Below are positions 16,125-24,672 of a DNA stretch of 64,000 bases, piece after piece. Location: assembly GCF_002192695.1 (NCBI RefSeq), contig NZ_MTLG01000075.1:186001-250000 (forward strand), read 5' to 3'. The notes beneath the pieces are model-generated. The model was given only the letters and a program-made list of their open reading frames with translations, was not told the DNA's origin and ran no database searches. Position 1 is the stretch's first letter, and every line of letters starts with the position of its first letter. This stretch comes from Achromobacter xylosoxidans. Lineage in GTDB: Bacteria > Pseudomonadota > Gammaproteobacteria > Burkholderiales > Burkholderiaceae_B. Position numbers and translations under genes: made by a program.

Positions 16125-17207
16125 ATGAATCCGCTGAAATTGCAGGCGCCGCTGCCCGCGCTGAACCCGCTCACCCTGGACGCCCAGGCCGACGCCGCGG
16201 CCAGCGCCCTGATGCGTGAAGGCAGCTCGGCCAACACGGTCGCCAGCTACCGCGCCGCCATCCGCTACTGGACCGCCTGGTTCGAGCTGCGTTACTCCCG
16301 CCCCTTTGCCCTGCCCTTGCCGGAAGCCGCCGTCATCCAGTTCGTGGTCGACCATGCCCAGCGTTCGACCGAACAGGGCCTGAAATGGGAATTGCCGCTG
16401 GCGCTGGACCAGGAGCTGGTGCGGCTGAAGGCCAAAGGCAGGCTGGGCGCGCCCAGCCTCAACACGTTGTTGCAGCGGATCTCGGTGCTGTCCAAGGCGC
16501 ACGAGCTGCACGGCCACGCCAACCCCTGCCGCGCGGCCGCGGTGCGCGAATTGCTTGCCCGGACGCGCCGCGCCTATGCCCGGCGCGGCGTGGCGCCCGC
16601 CAAGAAGGTGGCGCTGACGCGCGAGCCGCTGGAGGCCATGCTTGCGACCTGCGACGACTCTCTGCGCGGACTGCGCGACCGCGCCCTGCTGCTGTTCGCC
16701 TGGGCCAGCGGCGGGCGCAGGCGCTCCGAGGTCGTGCGCGCCACGATGGAAAACACGCGCCGGACAGCCGATGGTTTTCTATTTGCGCTGGCCCATTCCA
16801 AGACCAACCAGGCGGGCGCCGCCCGCGCCAACGACCAGAAGCCCATCGTCGGCGTGGCCGCGCGGGCGCTCGACGCCTGGCTGCGCGCTAGCGGCATCAC
16901 CCAGGGTCCGCTGTTCCGGCGTGTGCGGCGCGGCAATGTGCTGGGCGAGCCGCTAGCCGCCGCGGCGCTGCGGGACATCGTGCAGGAACGCTGCCGACTG
17001 GCCGGCCTGGAGGGCGAGTTTTCAGCGCACAGCCTGCGTTCCGGCTTCGTGACCGAGGCCGGACGGCGCAACGTGCCGCTGGGCGACACCATGGCCATGA
17101 CCGGGCACGCCAGCGTGGCCACCGTCATGGGCTACTTCCGCGCGGGCGCCGCCGCCGAATCGCCGGCGGCCCGCCTGCTGGATGAGCCGGATGCCCCGCG
17201 CGGGTAA
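16125..17207 (+). CDS. Tyrosine site-specific recombinase
   Basis: This is a 360-residue integrase-fold recombinase. The N-terminal SAM-like core-binding domain (~22-150) includes SSANTVASYRAAIRYW. The catalytic domain carries the full active-site set: Arg199 in GGRRRSEV, Lys226 in AHSKTNQ, His302 and Arg305 in HSLRSG, His328 in MTGHAS and Tyr337 in MGYFRAG. The layout is closer to phage/plasmid integrases and XerD-like proteins than to transposases. No att repeats, tRNA gene or excisionase is visible nearby. It is divergent from the KfrA-like gene and may be a domesticated pair. The stop codon lies within a hairpin. Confidence 0.87.
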   Translation: MNPLKLQAPLPALNPLTLDAQADAAASALMREGSSANTVASYRAAIRYWTAWFELRYSRPFALPLPEAAVIQFVVDHAQRSTEQGLKWELPLALDQELVRLKAKGRLGAPSLNTLLQRISVLSKAHELHGHANPCRAAAVRELLARTRRAYARRGVAPAKKVALTREPLEAMLATCDDSLRGLRDRALLLFAWASGGRRRSEVVRATMENTRRTADGFLFALAHSKTNQAGAARANDQKPIVGVAARALDAWLRASGITQGPLFRRVRRGNVLGEPLAAAALRDIVQERCRLAGLEGEFSAHSLRSGFVTEAGRRNVPLGDTMAMTGHASVATVMGYFRAGAAAESPAARLLDEPDAPRG

Positions 17208-17217
17208 AATCCCGCGC
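17198..17217. other. Hairpin over the recombinase stop codon
   Basis: GCGCGGG (17198-17204) and CCCGCGC (17211-17217) pair perfectly around TAAAAT, which contains the stop codon. No T-run follows, so it may be a partial or factor-dependent terminator, or an RNA 3' end stabiliser, between the recombinase and the diguanylate cyclase genes. Confidence 0.4.
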
Positions 17218-17254
17218 ACTCGCCGCAACCCGAACCCTGCCCGACACGATCTTC

Positions 17255-18805
17255 ATGCGAATCAACCTACGCGGGCTGGTGCTTGCGCTCACCGTATTCA
17301 GCGCGCTTGCCGCGACCGCCAACGCGCTGTACGCCAGTTATCGCGTGCAGCGCGAACAGCTCATCGCCAATACGCTGGAAGCCAATCGGGTCTACGCCGC
17401 CAAGCTGGCCGAGAGCGCCGACACGTTCCTGGATTCGGCGCTGCAGCAGCTGGAGTACAGCGCCCGCCACGTCGCCTGGCGCTTCGATGAGCCGGAACTC
17501 CTGAACGCCGAGGTCGCGCGCCTGCGCGATCAGACGGACAGCTTCAACTCGGTCGCCATCATCCGCGCCGACGGCGTCATGGTGGCCGCCAGCCAGGCCA
17601 TCCGCAGTTTCCAGGGAACACGGGTCGACAACGCCGGCAGCCGCATGGCGCTGCAGACGCGCAAACCCTTGATCAGCAAGCCCTATGTGTCGGTCGCCGG
17701 CAACCTGCTGATCAACGTTTCGTACCCCATCCATACGCAGGCAGACGTCTACCTGGGCTACGTGTCGGGCACCATCTATCTGCGCAACGAAGGCGCCCTG
17801 CATAATCTGCTGGGCAAGCATCCCTACCAGGACGGTTCCTATCTGTATGTGGTGGATGGCGAGGGGCGGCTGATCTATCACGCCGAGAATGCGCGCGTCG
17901 GCGAGGACGTCAGCAGCAATCCGGTGGTGGCCGCCGTGATGCGCGGCGAAGACGGCGCGCAGCGCCTGGTCAATACGCGCGGGGTGGACATGCTGGCCGG
18001 CTATGCCCACGTCTCGCGCAGCGGCTGGGGCGTGATCGCCCAGCGTCCCGCGCTGGCCACGCTGGAACCCTTGCACGATCTCCTTTGGGCGCTGATCCGC
18101 TACGCGGCGCCCTTCGCCCTGCTGTTCCTGCTGGCCATCTGGTGGTGCGCGCGCAAGATTTCGCAGCCGCTGTCGCAACTGGCGACCAATGTCGAACACC
18201 GCGACATGGCCGTGGCGATGCAGCGGGTGCGCTCGGTGAAGGCCTGGTACTTCGAGGCTCAGCGCCTCAAGCTGGCCGTGATTCGCAGCTACAGCAATCT
18301 GCAGGACAAGATCGGCAAGCTCAGCCAGGCCAGCATCACCGATCCCCTGACCGGGTTGCGCAACCGGCGCGGCACGCGGCAGGCGGTGGACGATCTGCAG
18401 GCGGCCGAAACGCCCTTCGCCGTGATCGCGCTGGATATCGACCACTTCAAGCGGGTCAACGATACCTACGGCCACACGGCGGGCGACGCCGTGATCCAGG
18501 GCGTGGCGCAGTTGATGCGGGACTGTTCGCGCCCGACCGACATACTCTGCCGCAACGGCGGCGAGGAATTCCTGATCCTGCTGCCCGGCGTGGGCGTGAA
18601 AGAGGCGGCGGGCATGGCCGAACGCCTGCGCAAGAAGACGGAGGCGCACCGCCTGAGCGGTGCGCTGGAGATCACGGTATCAGCTGGCGTGGCGCATTGG
18701 CCGGCGGGCGGCGCGGATGTGGAGATGGTCTTCCAGGCCGCCGATGCCGCGCTGTACACGGCCAAGCAGCAGGGGCGCAACCAGGTGGTGACGCACGCGG
18801 CCTAG
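17255..18805 (+). CDS. Membrane diguanylate cyclase with Cache-type sensor
   Basis: This 516-residue protein makes cyclic di-GMP from two GTP. A first membrane helix (~7-27) is followed by a periplasmic dCache-like sensor domain (~35-270) and a second helix (~280-298). A short linker then leads to the GGDEF domain (~355-510). The catalytic signature is GGEEF at 435-439, and the product-inhibition I-site RPTD is at 426-429 with the canonical spacing, so it is likely an active, feedback-inhibited cyclase. DPLTGLRNRRG marks the domain start. The ligand of the sensor domain cannot be read from sequence. Transcription likely ends at the strong hairpin at 18814-18846. Confidence 0.93.
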   Translation: MRINLRGLVLALTVFSALAATANALYASYRVQREQLIANTLEANRVYAAKLAESADTFLDSALQQLEYSARHVAWRFDEPELLNAEVARLRDQTDSFNSVAIIRADGVMVAASQAIRSFQGTRVDNAGSRMALQTRKPLISKPYVSVAGNLLINVSYPIHTQADVYLGYVSGTIYLRNEGALHNLLGKHPYQDGSYLYVVDGEGRLIYHAENARVGEDVSSNPVVAAVMRGEDGAQRLVNTRGVDMLAGYAHVSRSGWGVIAQRPALATLEPLHDLLWALIRYAAPFALLFLLAIWWCARKISQPLSQLATNVEHRDMAVAMQRVRSVKAWYFEAQRLKLAVIRSYSNLQDKIGKLSQASITDPLTGLRNRRGTRQAVDDLQAAETPFAVIALDIDHFKRVNDTYGHTAGDAVIQGVAQLMRDCSRPTDILCRNGGEEFLILLPGVGVKEAAGMAERLRKKTEAHRLSGALEITVSAGVAHWPAGGADVEMVFQAADAALYTAKQQGRNQVVTHAA

Positions 18806-18813
18806 CGCCTCTG

Positions 18814-18846
18814 CCCCGCAGGGCCGGACATTCAAGCCCTGCGGGG
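18814..18846. terminator. Bidirectional terminator-like hairpin
   Basis: CCCCGCAGGGC (18814-18824) and GCCCTGCGGGG (18836-18846) form a perfect 11-bp GC-rich stem with an 11-nt loop, placed exactly between two converging genes. There is no long T-run, which is common in GC-rich genomes. Position and stem strength support a shared terminator. Confidence 0.65.
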
Positions 18847-18853
18847 GACTGCC

Positions 18854-18991
18854 TCAGACATCCTGGTCTTCGGCCGGGTCGGCGTCCGCGGCAGCGGCCT
18901 TGATGTCCGCTTCCTTATTGGTCTCGGGCGCCTTCCAGTCCAGGGGCGGAATCTCGAATTGCCACTTCTTGCCTGCGAGTTGATGGGACAT
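18854..18991 (-). CDS. Small acidic protein of unknown function (45 aa)
   Basis: The short frame starts at an ATG preceded by AGGAG with a 7-bp gap, a strong SD that supports a real gene. The product begins MSHQLAGKKWQFEIPPLDWK and ends in an acidic tail (ADADPAEDQDV). It has no signal peptide, membrane segment or cysteine. A longer open frame to 19120 exists but lacks a start signal. I do not recognise a family. The KKWQFEIPPLDW part has the look of a short peptide-binding or ribosome-associated motif, but that is only an impression. Confidence 0.55.
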   Translation of the reverse strand: MSHQLAGKKWQFEIPPLDWKAPETNKEADIKAAAADADPAEDQDV

Positions 18992-19382
18992 GAACGTTCT
19001 CCTGTTCAGGGCGCATGGCTTTCCCCCGCCCAAAGCGCAATGCCGGGATTTCGTGCGTGCCATGGATGCGGATCCAATGGGAACCACCGGGCGCGGGGGG
19101 CATGCGCGCAGGCAACGCAAACGAAAATGGCGGCCGCAGCCGCCAGCGACTTACAAAATTCCGGCATTTGGTTTTATTGTGGTTTTGCCGAAAGATGTTG
19201 TATTTTAGCACTAAATTGCCTGAAATAGCAAGCGGTGTGCGTGCGGCCGCCATCGCCGGCGATGGCGCCCCGGCGCGACGGCGTAAACAATGGCGCAAAC
19301 GCCCCGGATTGTGACGCGATCGCCACTGCCGCTTCTGGATGGGTCTCCCTACACTGGATACGCCAATTGCCAGGAGACACCC
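18992..19382. other. Intergenic region with 20-bp palindrome
   Basis: This 391-bp divergent region lies between the 45-residue protein gene and the GFA gene. It contains an AT-rich patch (about 19140-19235) that probably holds promoters. It also contains the perfect palindrome CGCCATCGCCGGCGATGGCG at 19248-19267. An open frame runs through the right part into the GFA gene, but it lacks an SD and its sequence is not family-like. I see no other gene. Confidence 0.5.
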
Positions 19383-19895
19383 GTGACCCACCCTTCCATC
19401 GAAGGCGGCTGCGATTGCGGCGCCGTCCGCTACCGCCTCGCCAGCCCGCCCATGTTCGTGCACTGCTGCCATTGCACCGTATGCCAACGGCACTCCGGCA
19501 CCGCCTTTGCGATGAACGCGGTGATCGAATCCGACCGCGTGCATAAGCGGCATGGCGCAGTACGCCGCCACCCGGCGGAAAAGGACGCCAACGATGGCAA
19601 GACCGTCGTGGTTGTACGCTGCGCGGCCTGCCTCGGCCTGTTGTGGAGCCATCACCCGGGCTATGGCGAAACGGTGGCGCTGATCTACGCAGGCACGCTG
19701 GACCGAGCCGCCGATTTCCCGCCGGGCGCGCATTGCTTCGTGCGTTCCAAGCACCCGTGGGTGGGCATCCCGGACGACATGCCGGCGGCCGAGGAGTTCT
19801 ACGACATGGATGCCTGCTGGCCCGAGGCCGCCAAGCAGCGCCTGGACGCAGCCCTGGCCGGCAGCCCGCGCAAGCCCTGGACGCCCAAGGGTTGA
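19383..19895 (+). CDS. GFA family (glutathione-dependent formaldehyde-activating enzyme-like) zinc protein
   Basis: This is a 170-residue protein of the CENP-V/GFA fold. The zinc-binding cysteines are visible in GGCDCGAVRY (~7-16), HCCHCTVCQRHSGTAF (~28-43) and RCAACLGLLWS (~81-91), the usual order for the family. A C-terminal region carries KHPWVGIPDDMP. Despite the family name most members have no proven reaction with formaldehyde. The start is GTG at 19383 because AGGAG lies 7 bp upstream; an upstream ATG at 19290 has no signal. The gene appears monocistronic. Confidence 0.83.
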   Translation: MTHPSIEGGCDCGAVRYRLASPPMFVHCCHCTVCQRHSGTAFAMNAVIESDRVHKRHGAVRRHPAEKDANDGKTVVVVRCAACLGLLWSHHPGYGETVALIYAGTLDRAADFPPGAHCFVRSKHPWVGIPDDMPAAEEFYDMDACWPEAAKQRLDAALAGSPRKPWTPKG

Positions 19896-20145
19896 CAACA
19901 CCAGCGCGCAGACGCCCTTCGCGTCGATGCAAAGCGCGGCCGCGCGCCGCGCAACACCCCTGCCCGCAATGCTCGCGCGCCTAGGGATTTCCCCCGTTTT
20001 TGCCGAAAAAACACCTGTTTCGCGTATTGCCCTTGCGCCTGAAAGGTGAACGGAAGTTTGAATTCCTAGACTTCCGCGTTCATTCAAAAGTCAGCTTTTG
20101 TTCAGAACGTAGTCAGGCAAAGGCACAACAACGGGAGGACTACAG

Positions 20146-20616
20146 ATGCAATCCAAACGCAGCGCCGCGCGGCGCGAGGCCTGGGCGGCCGGCACGATGA
20201 TCGTGCTGGGCCTGGGCGCCATCGCGCAGGCATCCACCTACAACATCGGCAGCCTGGCGCGCATGGGGCCGGGGATGTTCCCCGCCATCCTGGGCGTGCT
20301 GCTGGTCCTGCTGGGCCTGATGATCGCGCGCATGGCCGCGGCGCCCGCGCCCGTGGAGGAAGACAGCGAAGACGAGGCGCCGCCCGACTGGCGCGGCTGG
20401 GGTTGCATCATCGGCGGACTCTTGACCTTCATCCTGGTGGGCAAATACGGCGGCCTGGTGCCCGCGACCTTTGCGCTGGTCTTCATTTCGGCCATGGGCG
20501 ACCGCCAGCACACGCCGCGCAGCGCGGCGCTGCTGGCCGCCGGCGTCACGGTGCTGGGCGTTGCGGTTTTCTCCTGGGCGCTGCAGCTGCAGTTCCCGCT
20601 GTTCCGCTGGGGTTGA
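20146..20616 (+). CDS. tctB: Tripartite tricarboxylate transporter small subunit TctB
   Basis: This is a 156-residue inner-membrane protein with four predicted helices. The N-terminal RREAWAAGTMIVLGLGAIAQAS and MGPGMFPAILGVLLVLLGLMI segments are typical of TctB. An acidic stretch (EEDSEDEAPPD) follows between the second and third helices. GGGAGG is 8 bp upstream of the ATG. It is the first gene of a pair with tctA (3-bp gap). TctB is the small membrane partner of TctA in secondary uptake of citrate or other carboxylates with a periplasmic TctC receptor, which is not encoded here. Confidence 0.9.
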   Translation: MQSKRSAARREAWAAGTMIVLGLGAIAQASTYNIGSLARMGPGMFPAILGVLLVLLGLMIARMAAAPAPVEEDSEDEAPPDWRGWGCIIGGLLTFILVGKYGGLVPATFALVFISAMGDRQHTPRSAALLAAGVTVLGVAVFSWALQLQFPLFRWG

Positions 20617-20619
20617 ACA

Positions 20620-22146
20620 ATGGAAATCTTCAACAACCTGATGCACGGGTTCTCCGTCGCCTTCGCGCTGGACAACCTGATGTGGGCCGTGTTCGGCGTG
20701 TTCATGGGCAACCTGATCGGCGTGCTGCCGGGCATGGGCGTGCTGGCCGCGATCTCCATCCTGCTGCCGCTGACCTACACCATGACGCCCACGGCGGCGT
20801 TGGTGATGCTGTCCGGCATCTACTACGGCTCGCAGTATGGCGGCGGCATCACCTCCATCATGCTGAACCTGCCCGGCACCGCCTCGCACGCGGTGGCCTG
20901 CCTGGACGGCAATCCGCTGGCGCGCAACGGCAAGGCTGGCTCGGCGCTGTTCATGTTGATGTTCTCGTCGTTCTGCGGCGCGTCGGTTGGCATCCTGGCG
21001 ATGATCCTGTTCTCGCCCATGCTGGTGGACGTGGCCTTCAAGTTCGGCCCCGCCGAATACTTTTCCATGATGATGCTGGGCCTGCTGGCCGGCGCCACCC
21101 TGGCCAAGGGCTCGGCAATCAAGGGCGTGGCGATGGTGGTGGTGGGCCTGCTGCTGGGCGTGGTGGGCACCGACGTCAACACCGGCACGATGCGCTTTCA
21201 CTTCGGCATCCTGGAACTCTCCGACGGCCTGCAGATCGTGGCGCTGGCCATGGGCCTCTTCGGCGTGGCGGACTTCCTGAAGAACATCAACCGCATCGGC
21301 GGCGACGCCAAGGTGACCACCGCCAAGATCAGCATGAAGTCGATGCGGCCCGAAGCCGGCGACATCAAGCAATCGCGCGGCGCGCTGGTGCGCGGCACGG
21401 CCATCGGCGCGGCCTTCGGCATCCTGCCCGGCACCGGCCCCACCATTGCGTCGTTCATTTCCTATGCGACGGAGAAGAAGGTGGCGCGCGAGCCGCGCCG
21501 CTTCGGCCGCGGCGCCATCGAGGGCATCGCGGGGCCGGAAGCGGCCACCAGCGCCTCGACGCAGACCAGCTTCATTCCCACCATGAGCCTGGGCATCCCG
21601 GGCGACCCGGTGATGGCGCTGATGCTGGGCGCGTTGATCATCCACGGCATCCAGCCGGGTCCGCAGATGATGGTGGAGCACGCCGACATGTTCTGGGGGC
21701 TGATCGCCAGCTTCTGGGTGGGCAATGTGTTGTTGCTGCTGTTGAACCTGCCGCTGATCGGCATGTGGGTGCGGCTGTTGACGGTGCCGTTCCGCTACCT
21801 GTTCCCAGCGGCGCTGTTCTTCGTCTGCGTGGGCGTCTACAGCACCAACAACAATCTGTTCGACGTAGCCATGGTGACGCTGTTCGGCGCGGCGGGCTAT
21901 GCGCTGATCCGTCTGCGCTTCGAGCCCGCGCCGCTATTGCTGGGCTTCGTGCTCGGCCCCATGGTGGAAGAGAACTTCCGCCGCGCCCTGCTGCTGTCGC
22001 GCGGCGACCTGGCGATCTTCGTCTCGCGGCCCATCAGCCTGGGCTTCGTGGTGGCGTGCGTGGGGTTGATTGCGCTGCTGGTGGTGTCGGCCATGCGCCA
22101 GCGCAAGCACCGCGCGGGCTTGGCGCAAGTGGAATCTTCCGCCTGA
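20620..22146 (+). CDS. tctA: Tripartite tricarboxylate transporter large subunit TctA
   Basis: This 508-residue inner-membrane permease has about twelve transmembrane segments. Characteristic TctA segments are GVLPGMGVLAAISILLPLTY near the N terminus, YYGSQYGGGITSIMLNLPG, GILPGTGPTIASFISYATEKK, and the second-half repeat TSFIPTMSLGIPGDPVMALMLGA. It follows tctB by 3 bp and probably shares its translation. No solute-binding tctC and no tctDE two-component genes are nearby, so the receptor must be encoded elsewhere and the substrate is unknown. A strong hairpin directly after the stop codon ends the operon. Confidence 0.94.
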   Translation: MEIFNNLMHGFSVAFALDNLMWAVFGVFMGNLIGVLPGMGVLAAISILLPLTYTMTPTAALVMLSGIYYGSQYGGGITSIMLNLPGTASHAVACLDGNPLARNGKAGSALFMLMFSSFCGASVGILAMILFSPMLVDVAFKFGPAEYFSMMMLGLLAGATLAKGSAIKGVAMVVVGLLLGVVGTDVNTGTMRFHFGILELSDGLQIVALAMGLFGVADFLKNINRIGGDAKVTTAKISMKSMRPEAGDIKQSRGALVRGTAIGAAFGILPGTGPTIASFISYATEKKVAREPRRFGRGAIEGIAGPEAATSASTQTSFIPTMSLGIPGDPVMALMLGALIIHGIQPGPQMMVEHADMFWGLIASFWVGNVLLLLLNLPLIGMWVRLLTVPFRYLFPAALFFVCVGVYSTNNNLFDVAMVTLFGAAGYALIRLRFEPAPLLLGFVLGPMVEENFRRALLLSRGDLAIFVSRPISLGFVVACVGLIALLVVSAMRQRKHRAGLAQVESSA

Positions 22147-22147
22147 T

Positions 22148-22184
22148 CGCAGGGCCGGTCGCGTGGCAGCGGACCGGCCCTGCG
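22148..22184. terminator. Bidirectional terminator hairpin after tctA
   Basis: CGCAGGGCCGGTC (22148-22160) and GACCGGCCCTGCG (22172-22184) form a perfect 13-bp stem with an 11-nt loop. It starts 2 bp after the tctA stop, between two converging genes. It lacks a T-run but is the most stable inverted repeat seen in this part of the window. Confidence 0.7.
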
Positions 22185-22203
22185 GGCCCGGTCCGTGCGC
22201 GCA

Positions 22204-22524
22204 TCAGGCATCCGGCGCGGAGAGCGGGCCGGCGCTGTGGCCATCGATATGGCCCAGCGTGCGGCCGGGATCGAGGCGGTCGCGTACGCGCTGCTTCAGT
22301 TCCTTGGCCGAGGGGAAGCCGCCATCGCTCTTGCGGTCCCAGATCAGGTCGCCGTTGTAGGTGACCTGGAAGATCCCGCCGGTGCCGGGCTGCAGCACGA
22401 CCTCGCCCAGATCGGTGGAGAAGGTCGACAGGAGTTCCTGGGCCATCCAGCCGGCGCGCAGCAGCCACTGGCACTGCGTGCAGTAATGGATGACGATGCG
22501 GGGACGCAGGGCGGAAGTGTTCAT
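22204..22524 (-). CDS. SelT/SelW/SelH (Rdx) family thioredoxin-like protein
   Basis: This 106-residue protein carries the redox motif C15-T-Q-C18 after a first beta-strand (RIVIHYCTQCQWLLRA). VVLQPGTGGIFQVTYNGDLIWDRKSDGGFPSAKELKQRVRD follows, which is the hallmark of bacterial SelW-like Rdx proteins where the selenocysteine is replaced by cysteine. It has no signal peptide and is likely cytoplasmic. The role is presumed redox, partner unknown. The SD is weak. It is alone on its strand, converging with tctA. Confidence 0.82.
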   Translation of the reverse strand: MNTSALRPRIVIHYCTQCQWLLRAGWMAQELLSTFSTDLGEVVLQPGTGGIFQVTYNGDLIWDRKSDGGFPSAKELKQRVRDRLDPGRTLGHIDGHSAGPLSAPDA

Positions 22525-22598
22525 GGTTGGAAGATTCTACGCCGGTTCATGGATAATATCGGGTTTTCCCGGGTCCGCAATGGACCCCGAGTCCTGCC

Positions 22599-23798
22599 AT
22601 GAAGTCTGCATTATCCCCTCGCGGCCAACGCTGGCTGATCGGTCTCCTGATGGGGCTGGTCACGCTTACGCCCATGGGCATCGATATCTACCTGCCCTCC
22701 CTGCCCGTCATGGCGCAGGACTACGGCCAGCCCGTCACCGCGCTGCAAGCCAGCATCACTTTATTCATCTTCGCCGTGGGCGTGGGGCAGGTGCTGATCG
22801 GCCCGCTGGCCGACCGCTATGGCCGCCGGCCCGTGGCGCTGGGCGGCGCGCTGGCCTATCTGCTGGGATCGGCGCTGGGCGCCGCCGCCACCTCGCTGGA
22901 CGTGTTCTACGCGGCGCGCGTGATCCAGGGGCTGGGTGCGTGCTCGGCGTCGCTGGTGGCCTTTGCCGCGGTGCGCGATTGCTTCAGCCCCGCGGTGGGC
23001 GCGCGCGTCTACAGCTATTTGAACGGCGCGCTGTGCACCGTGCCCGCCCTGGCGCCCATGGTGGGCGGCGCGCTGGCCGTGCATGCGGGCTGGCGCAGCA
23101 CCTTCGTCTTCATGGTGCTGTTCGCCTTGACGCTGGCGGGCTTTCTGGCGGTGCGCTTCGAGGAAACGCGGGCCGCGCCCGCCAAGCCTCAAGGCGCGCT
23201 TTACAGCCTGCGCCGTTATGCGCCCATCGTGGCCAGCGGACGCTTTCTCTACTTCGCGGCGTTCGGCATGGCCGGCATGGCGATGATCCTGGTGTTCGTG
23301 TCCGCCGCGCCCGTGGTGCTGGTGCAGCAGCTGGGCTATTCCGAGCTGGGTTTCTCCGCCTGGTTCGGCGGCAACGCCGCGATCAACATCGGCGCGTTTT
23401 TCCTGGCCCCGGCCTTCATCGCGCGCCATGGCCGCCACACCATGGTGCGCGTGGGCATGGCCGCCCTGCTCGCGGCCGCCGCCATGCATCTGGCCGCGTG
23501 GCTGTGGCTGCCCTTGTCGGCCTGGATCTTCATGCTGCCGGTGGCGGTGCTGACCGTGGGCTTTTCGCTGGCGTTGGGCTCCGGACTGAGCCTGGCGCTG
23601 GAGCCGTTCGCCGAGCGCGCCGGTACCGCGGCCGCGGTGTATGGCCTGTTCCAGATGAGCGGATCGGCCGTCATCGCCACCGTGCTGCTGGACAGCGGCA
23701 TGGGGCCGCAAGCGGCGATGGCGCTGATCGGCGCCGCCATCGTCGGGCCGCTGCTGTGCCTGTCGCCCGGCATGGCGCGGCGTCTGGCGGCGGGCTGA
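22599..23798 (+). CDS. Bcr/CflA family MFS drug exporter
   Basis: This 399-residue major facilitator protein has twelve transmembrane segments. The family signature is clear: DIYLPSLPVMAQDY in helix 1, VGQVLIGPLADRYGRRP at the 2-3 loop (motif A), ARVIQGLGACSASLVAFAAVRD in helix 4-5, and ALAPMVGGAL of motif C that marks drug:H+ antiporters. An inverted repeat GGGTCC/GGACCC lies about 12 bp upstream of the ATG, where an SD would be expected, and no good SD is visible. Exported compounds cannot be predicted. Confidence 0.9.
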   Translation: MKSALSPRGQRWLIGLLMGLVTLTPMGIDIYLPSLPVMAQDYGQPVTALQASITLFIFAVGVGQVLIGPLADRYGRRPVALGGALAYLLGSALGAAATSLDVFYAARVIQGLGACSASLVAFAAVRDCFSPAVGARVYSYLNGALCTVPALAPMVGGALAVHAGWRSTFVFMVLFALTLAGFLAVRFEETRAAPAKPQGALYSLRRYAPIVASGRFLYFAAFGMAGMAMILVFVSAAPVVLVQQLGYSELGFSAWFGGNAAINIGAFFLAPAFIARHGRHTMVRVGMAALLAAAAMHLAAWLWLPLSAWIFMLPVAVLTVGFSLALGSGLSLALEPFAERAGTAAAVYGLFQMSGSAVIATVLLDSGMGPQAAMALIGAAIVGPLLCLSPGMARRLAAG

Positions 23799-23851
23799 CG
23801 CCGGGCGGCGTATGCCTCTACTATCCAGGGATAGCCCACCCTGGAGACGAC

Positions 23852-24646
23852 ATGAATATCGAAGACGCGGCGCAAGAACCGATCCTGGCGCGCCATGCCG
23901 AAGGCGGCGTGGTGACGCTGCGCCTGAACCGGCCCGGCCAGTTCAACGCGCTGTCCGAAGGGCTGCTGGCCGCGCTGCAAGCCGAGATCGACGCGCTGTC
24001 GCGCGATGCCGGCGTGCGCTGCGTGGTGCTGGAATCCAGCGGCCGGGCATTCTGCGCCGGCCACGACCTGCGTGAAATGCGCAGCCAACCCTCGCTGGAC
24101 TACTACCGCGACCTGTTCCGGAAATGCGGCGCCGTGATGCAGGGCCTGCAGGCCCTGCCCGTGCCGGTGATTGCCAAGGTGCACGGCATCGCCACCGCGG
24201 CGGGCTGCCAGCTGGTGGCCAGCTGCGACCTGGCCGTGGCGGCGGACACGGCGAAGTTTGCGGTCTCCGGCATCAACGTCGGCCTGTTCTGCTCCACGCC
24301 CGCCGTCGCCCTGAGCCGCAACGTATCCGCCAAGCGCGCCTTCGAAATGCTGGTGACGGCGCGCTTCATCGATGCCAATGAAGCCAGGGACTGGGGCCTG
24401 ATCAACGATGCCGTGCCCGAGGCGCAGCTGGACCAGCGCGTGCGCGCAATGGTCGACGACATCCTGGCCAAGAGCCCGACGGCCATCCGCTACGGCAAGC
24501 GCATGTTCTACAAGCAGCGGCAGATGGCGTTGGCGGACGCCTACGACTACGCCGGGGACGTGATGGCGCGCAACATGATGGAAGCCGACGCCTGCGAAGG
24601 CATAGACGCCTTCCTGCAAAAGCGCCAGCCACGCTGGCAGTCTTAG
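23852..24646 (+). CDS. Enoyl-CoA hydratase/isomerase family protein
   Basis: This is a 264-residue crotonase-fold enzyme. The oxyanion-hole segments are SSGRAFCAGHDLREM (~67-81) and IATAAGCQLVASCDLAVAA (~113-131). It has the crotonase C-terminal trimerisation helix and YGKRMFYKQRQM. The glutamate pair used by true enoyl-CoA hydratases is not obvious: the second segment has FAVSGINVGLFCSTPAV, with Gly-Leu-Phe-Cys where a Glu/Asp is often found. The reaction may therefore be isomerisation or hydration of an unusual acyl-CoA. GGAG lies about 6 bp upstream. It follows the exporter gene by 53 bp and converges with chrA. Confidence 0.85.
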   Translation: MNIEDAAQEPILARHAEGGVVTLRLNRPGQFNALSEGLLAALQAEIDALSRDAGVRCVVLESSGRAFCAGHDLREMRSQPSLDYYRDLFRKCGAVMQGLQALPVPVIAKVHGIATAAGCQLVASCDLAVAADTAKFAVSGINVGLFCSTPAVALSRNVSAKRAFEMLVTARFIDANEARDWGLINDAVPEAQLDQRVRAMVDDILAKSPTAIRYGKRMFYKQRQMALADAYDYAGDVMARNMMEADACEGIDAFLQKRQPRWQS

Positions 24647-24672
24647 GCGCGTTGCCCGCAAGGGCGGTTCTG

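Noticed and set aside
16125..17207. Integrated phage or genomic island around the recombinase
   Set aside because: Flanking genes are ordinary chromosomal ones, with no tRNA, att repeats, excisionase or phage genes.
22571..22587. GGGTCC/GGACCC hairpin just before the Bcr-type exporter start
   Set aside because: A 6-bp stem is expected by chance in such GC-rich DNA; kept only as a note that the SD of this gene is poor.
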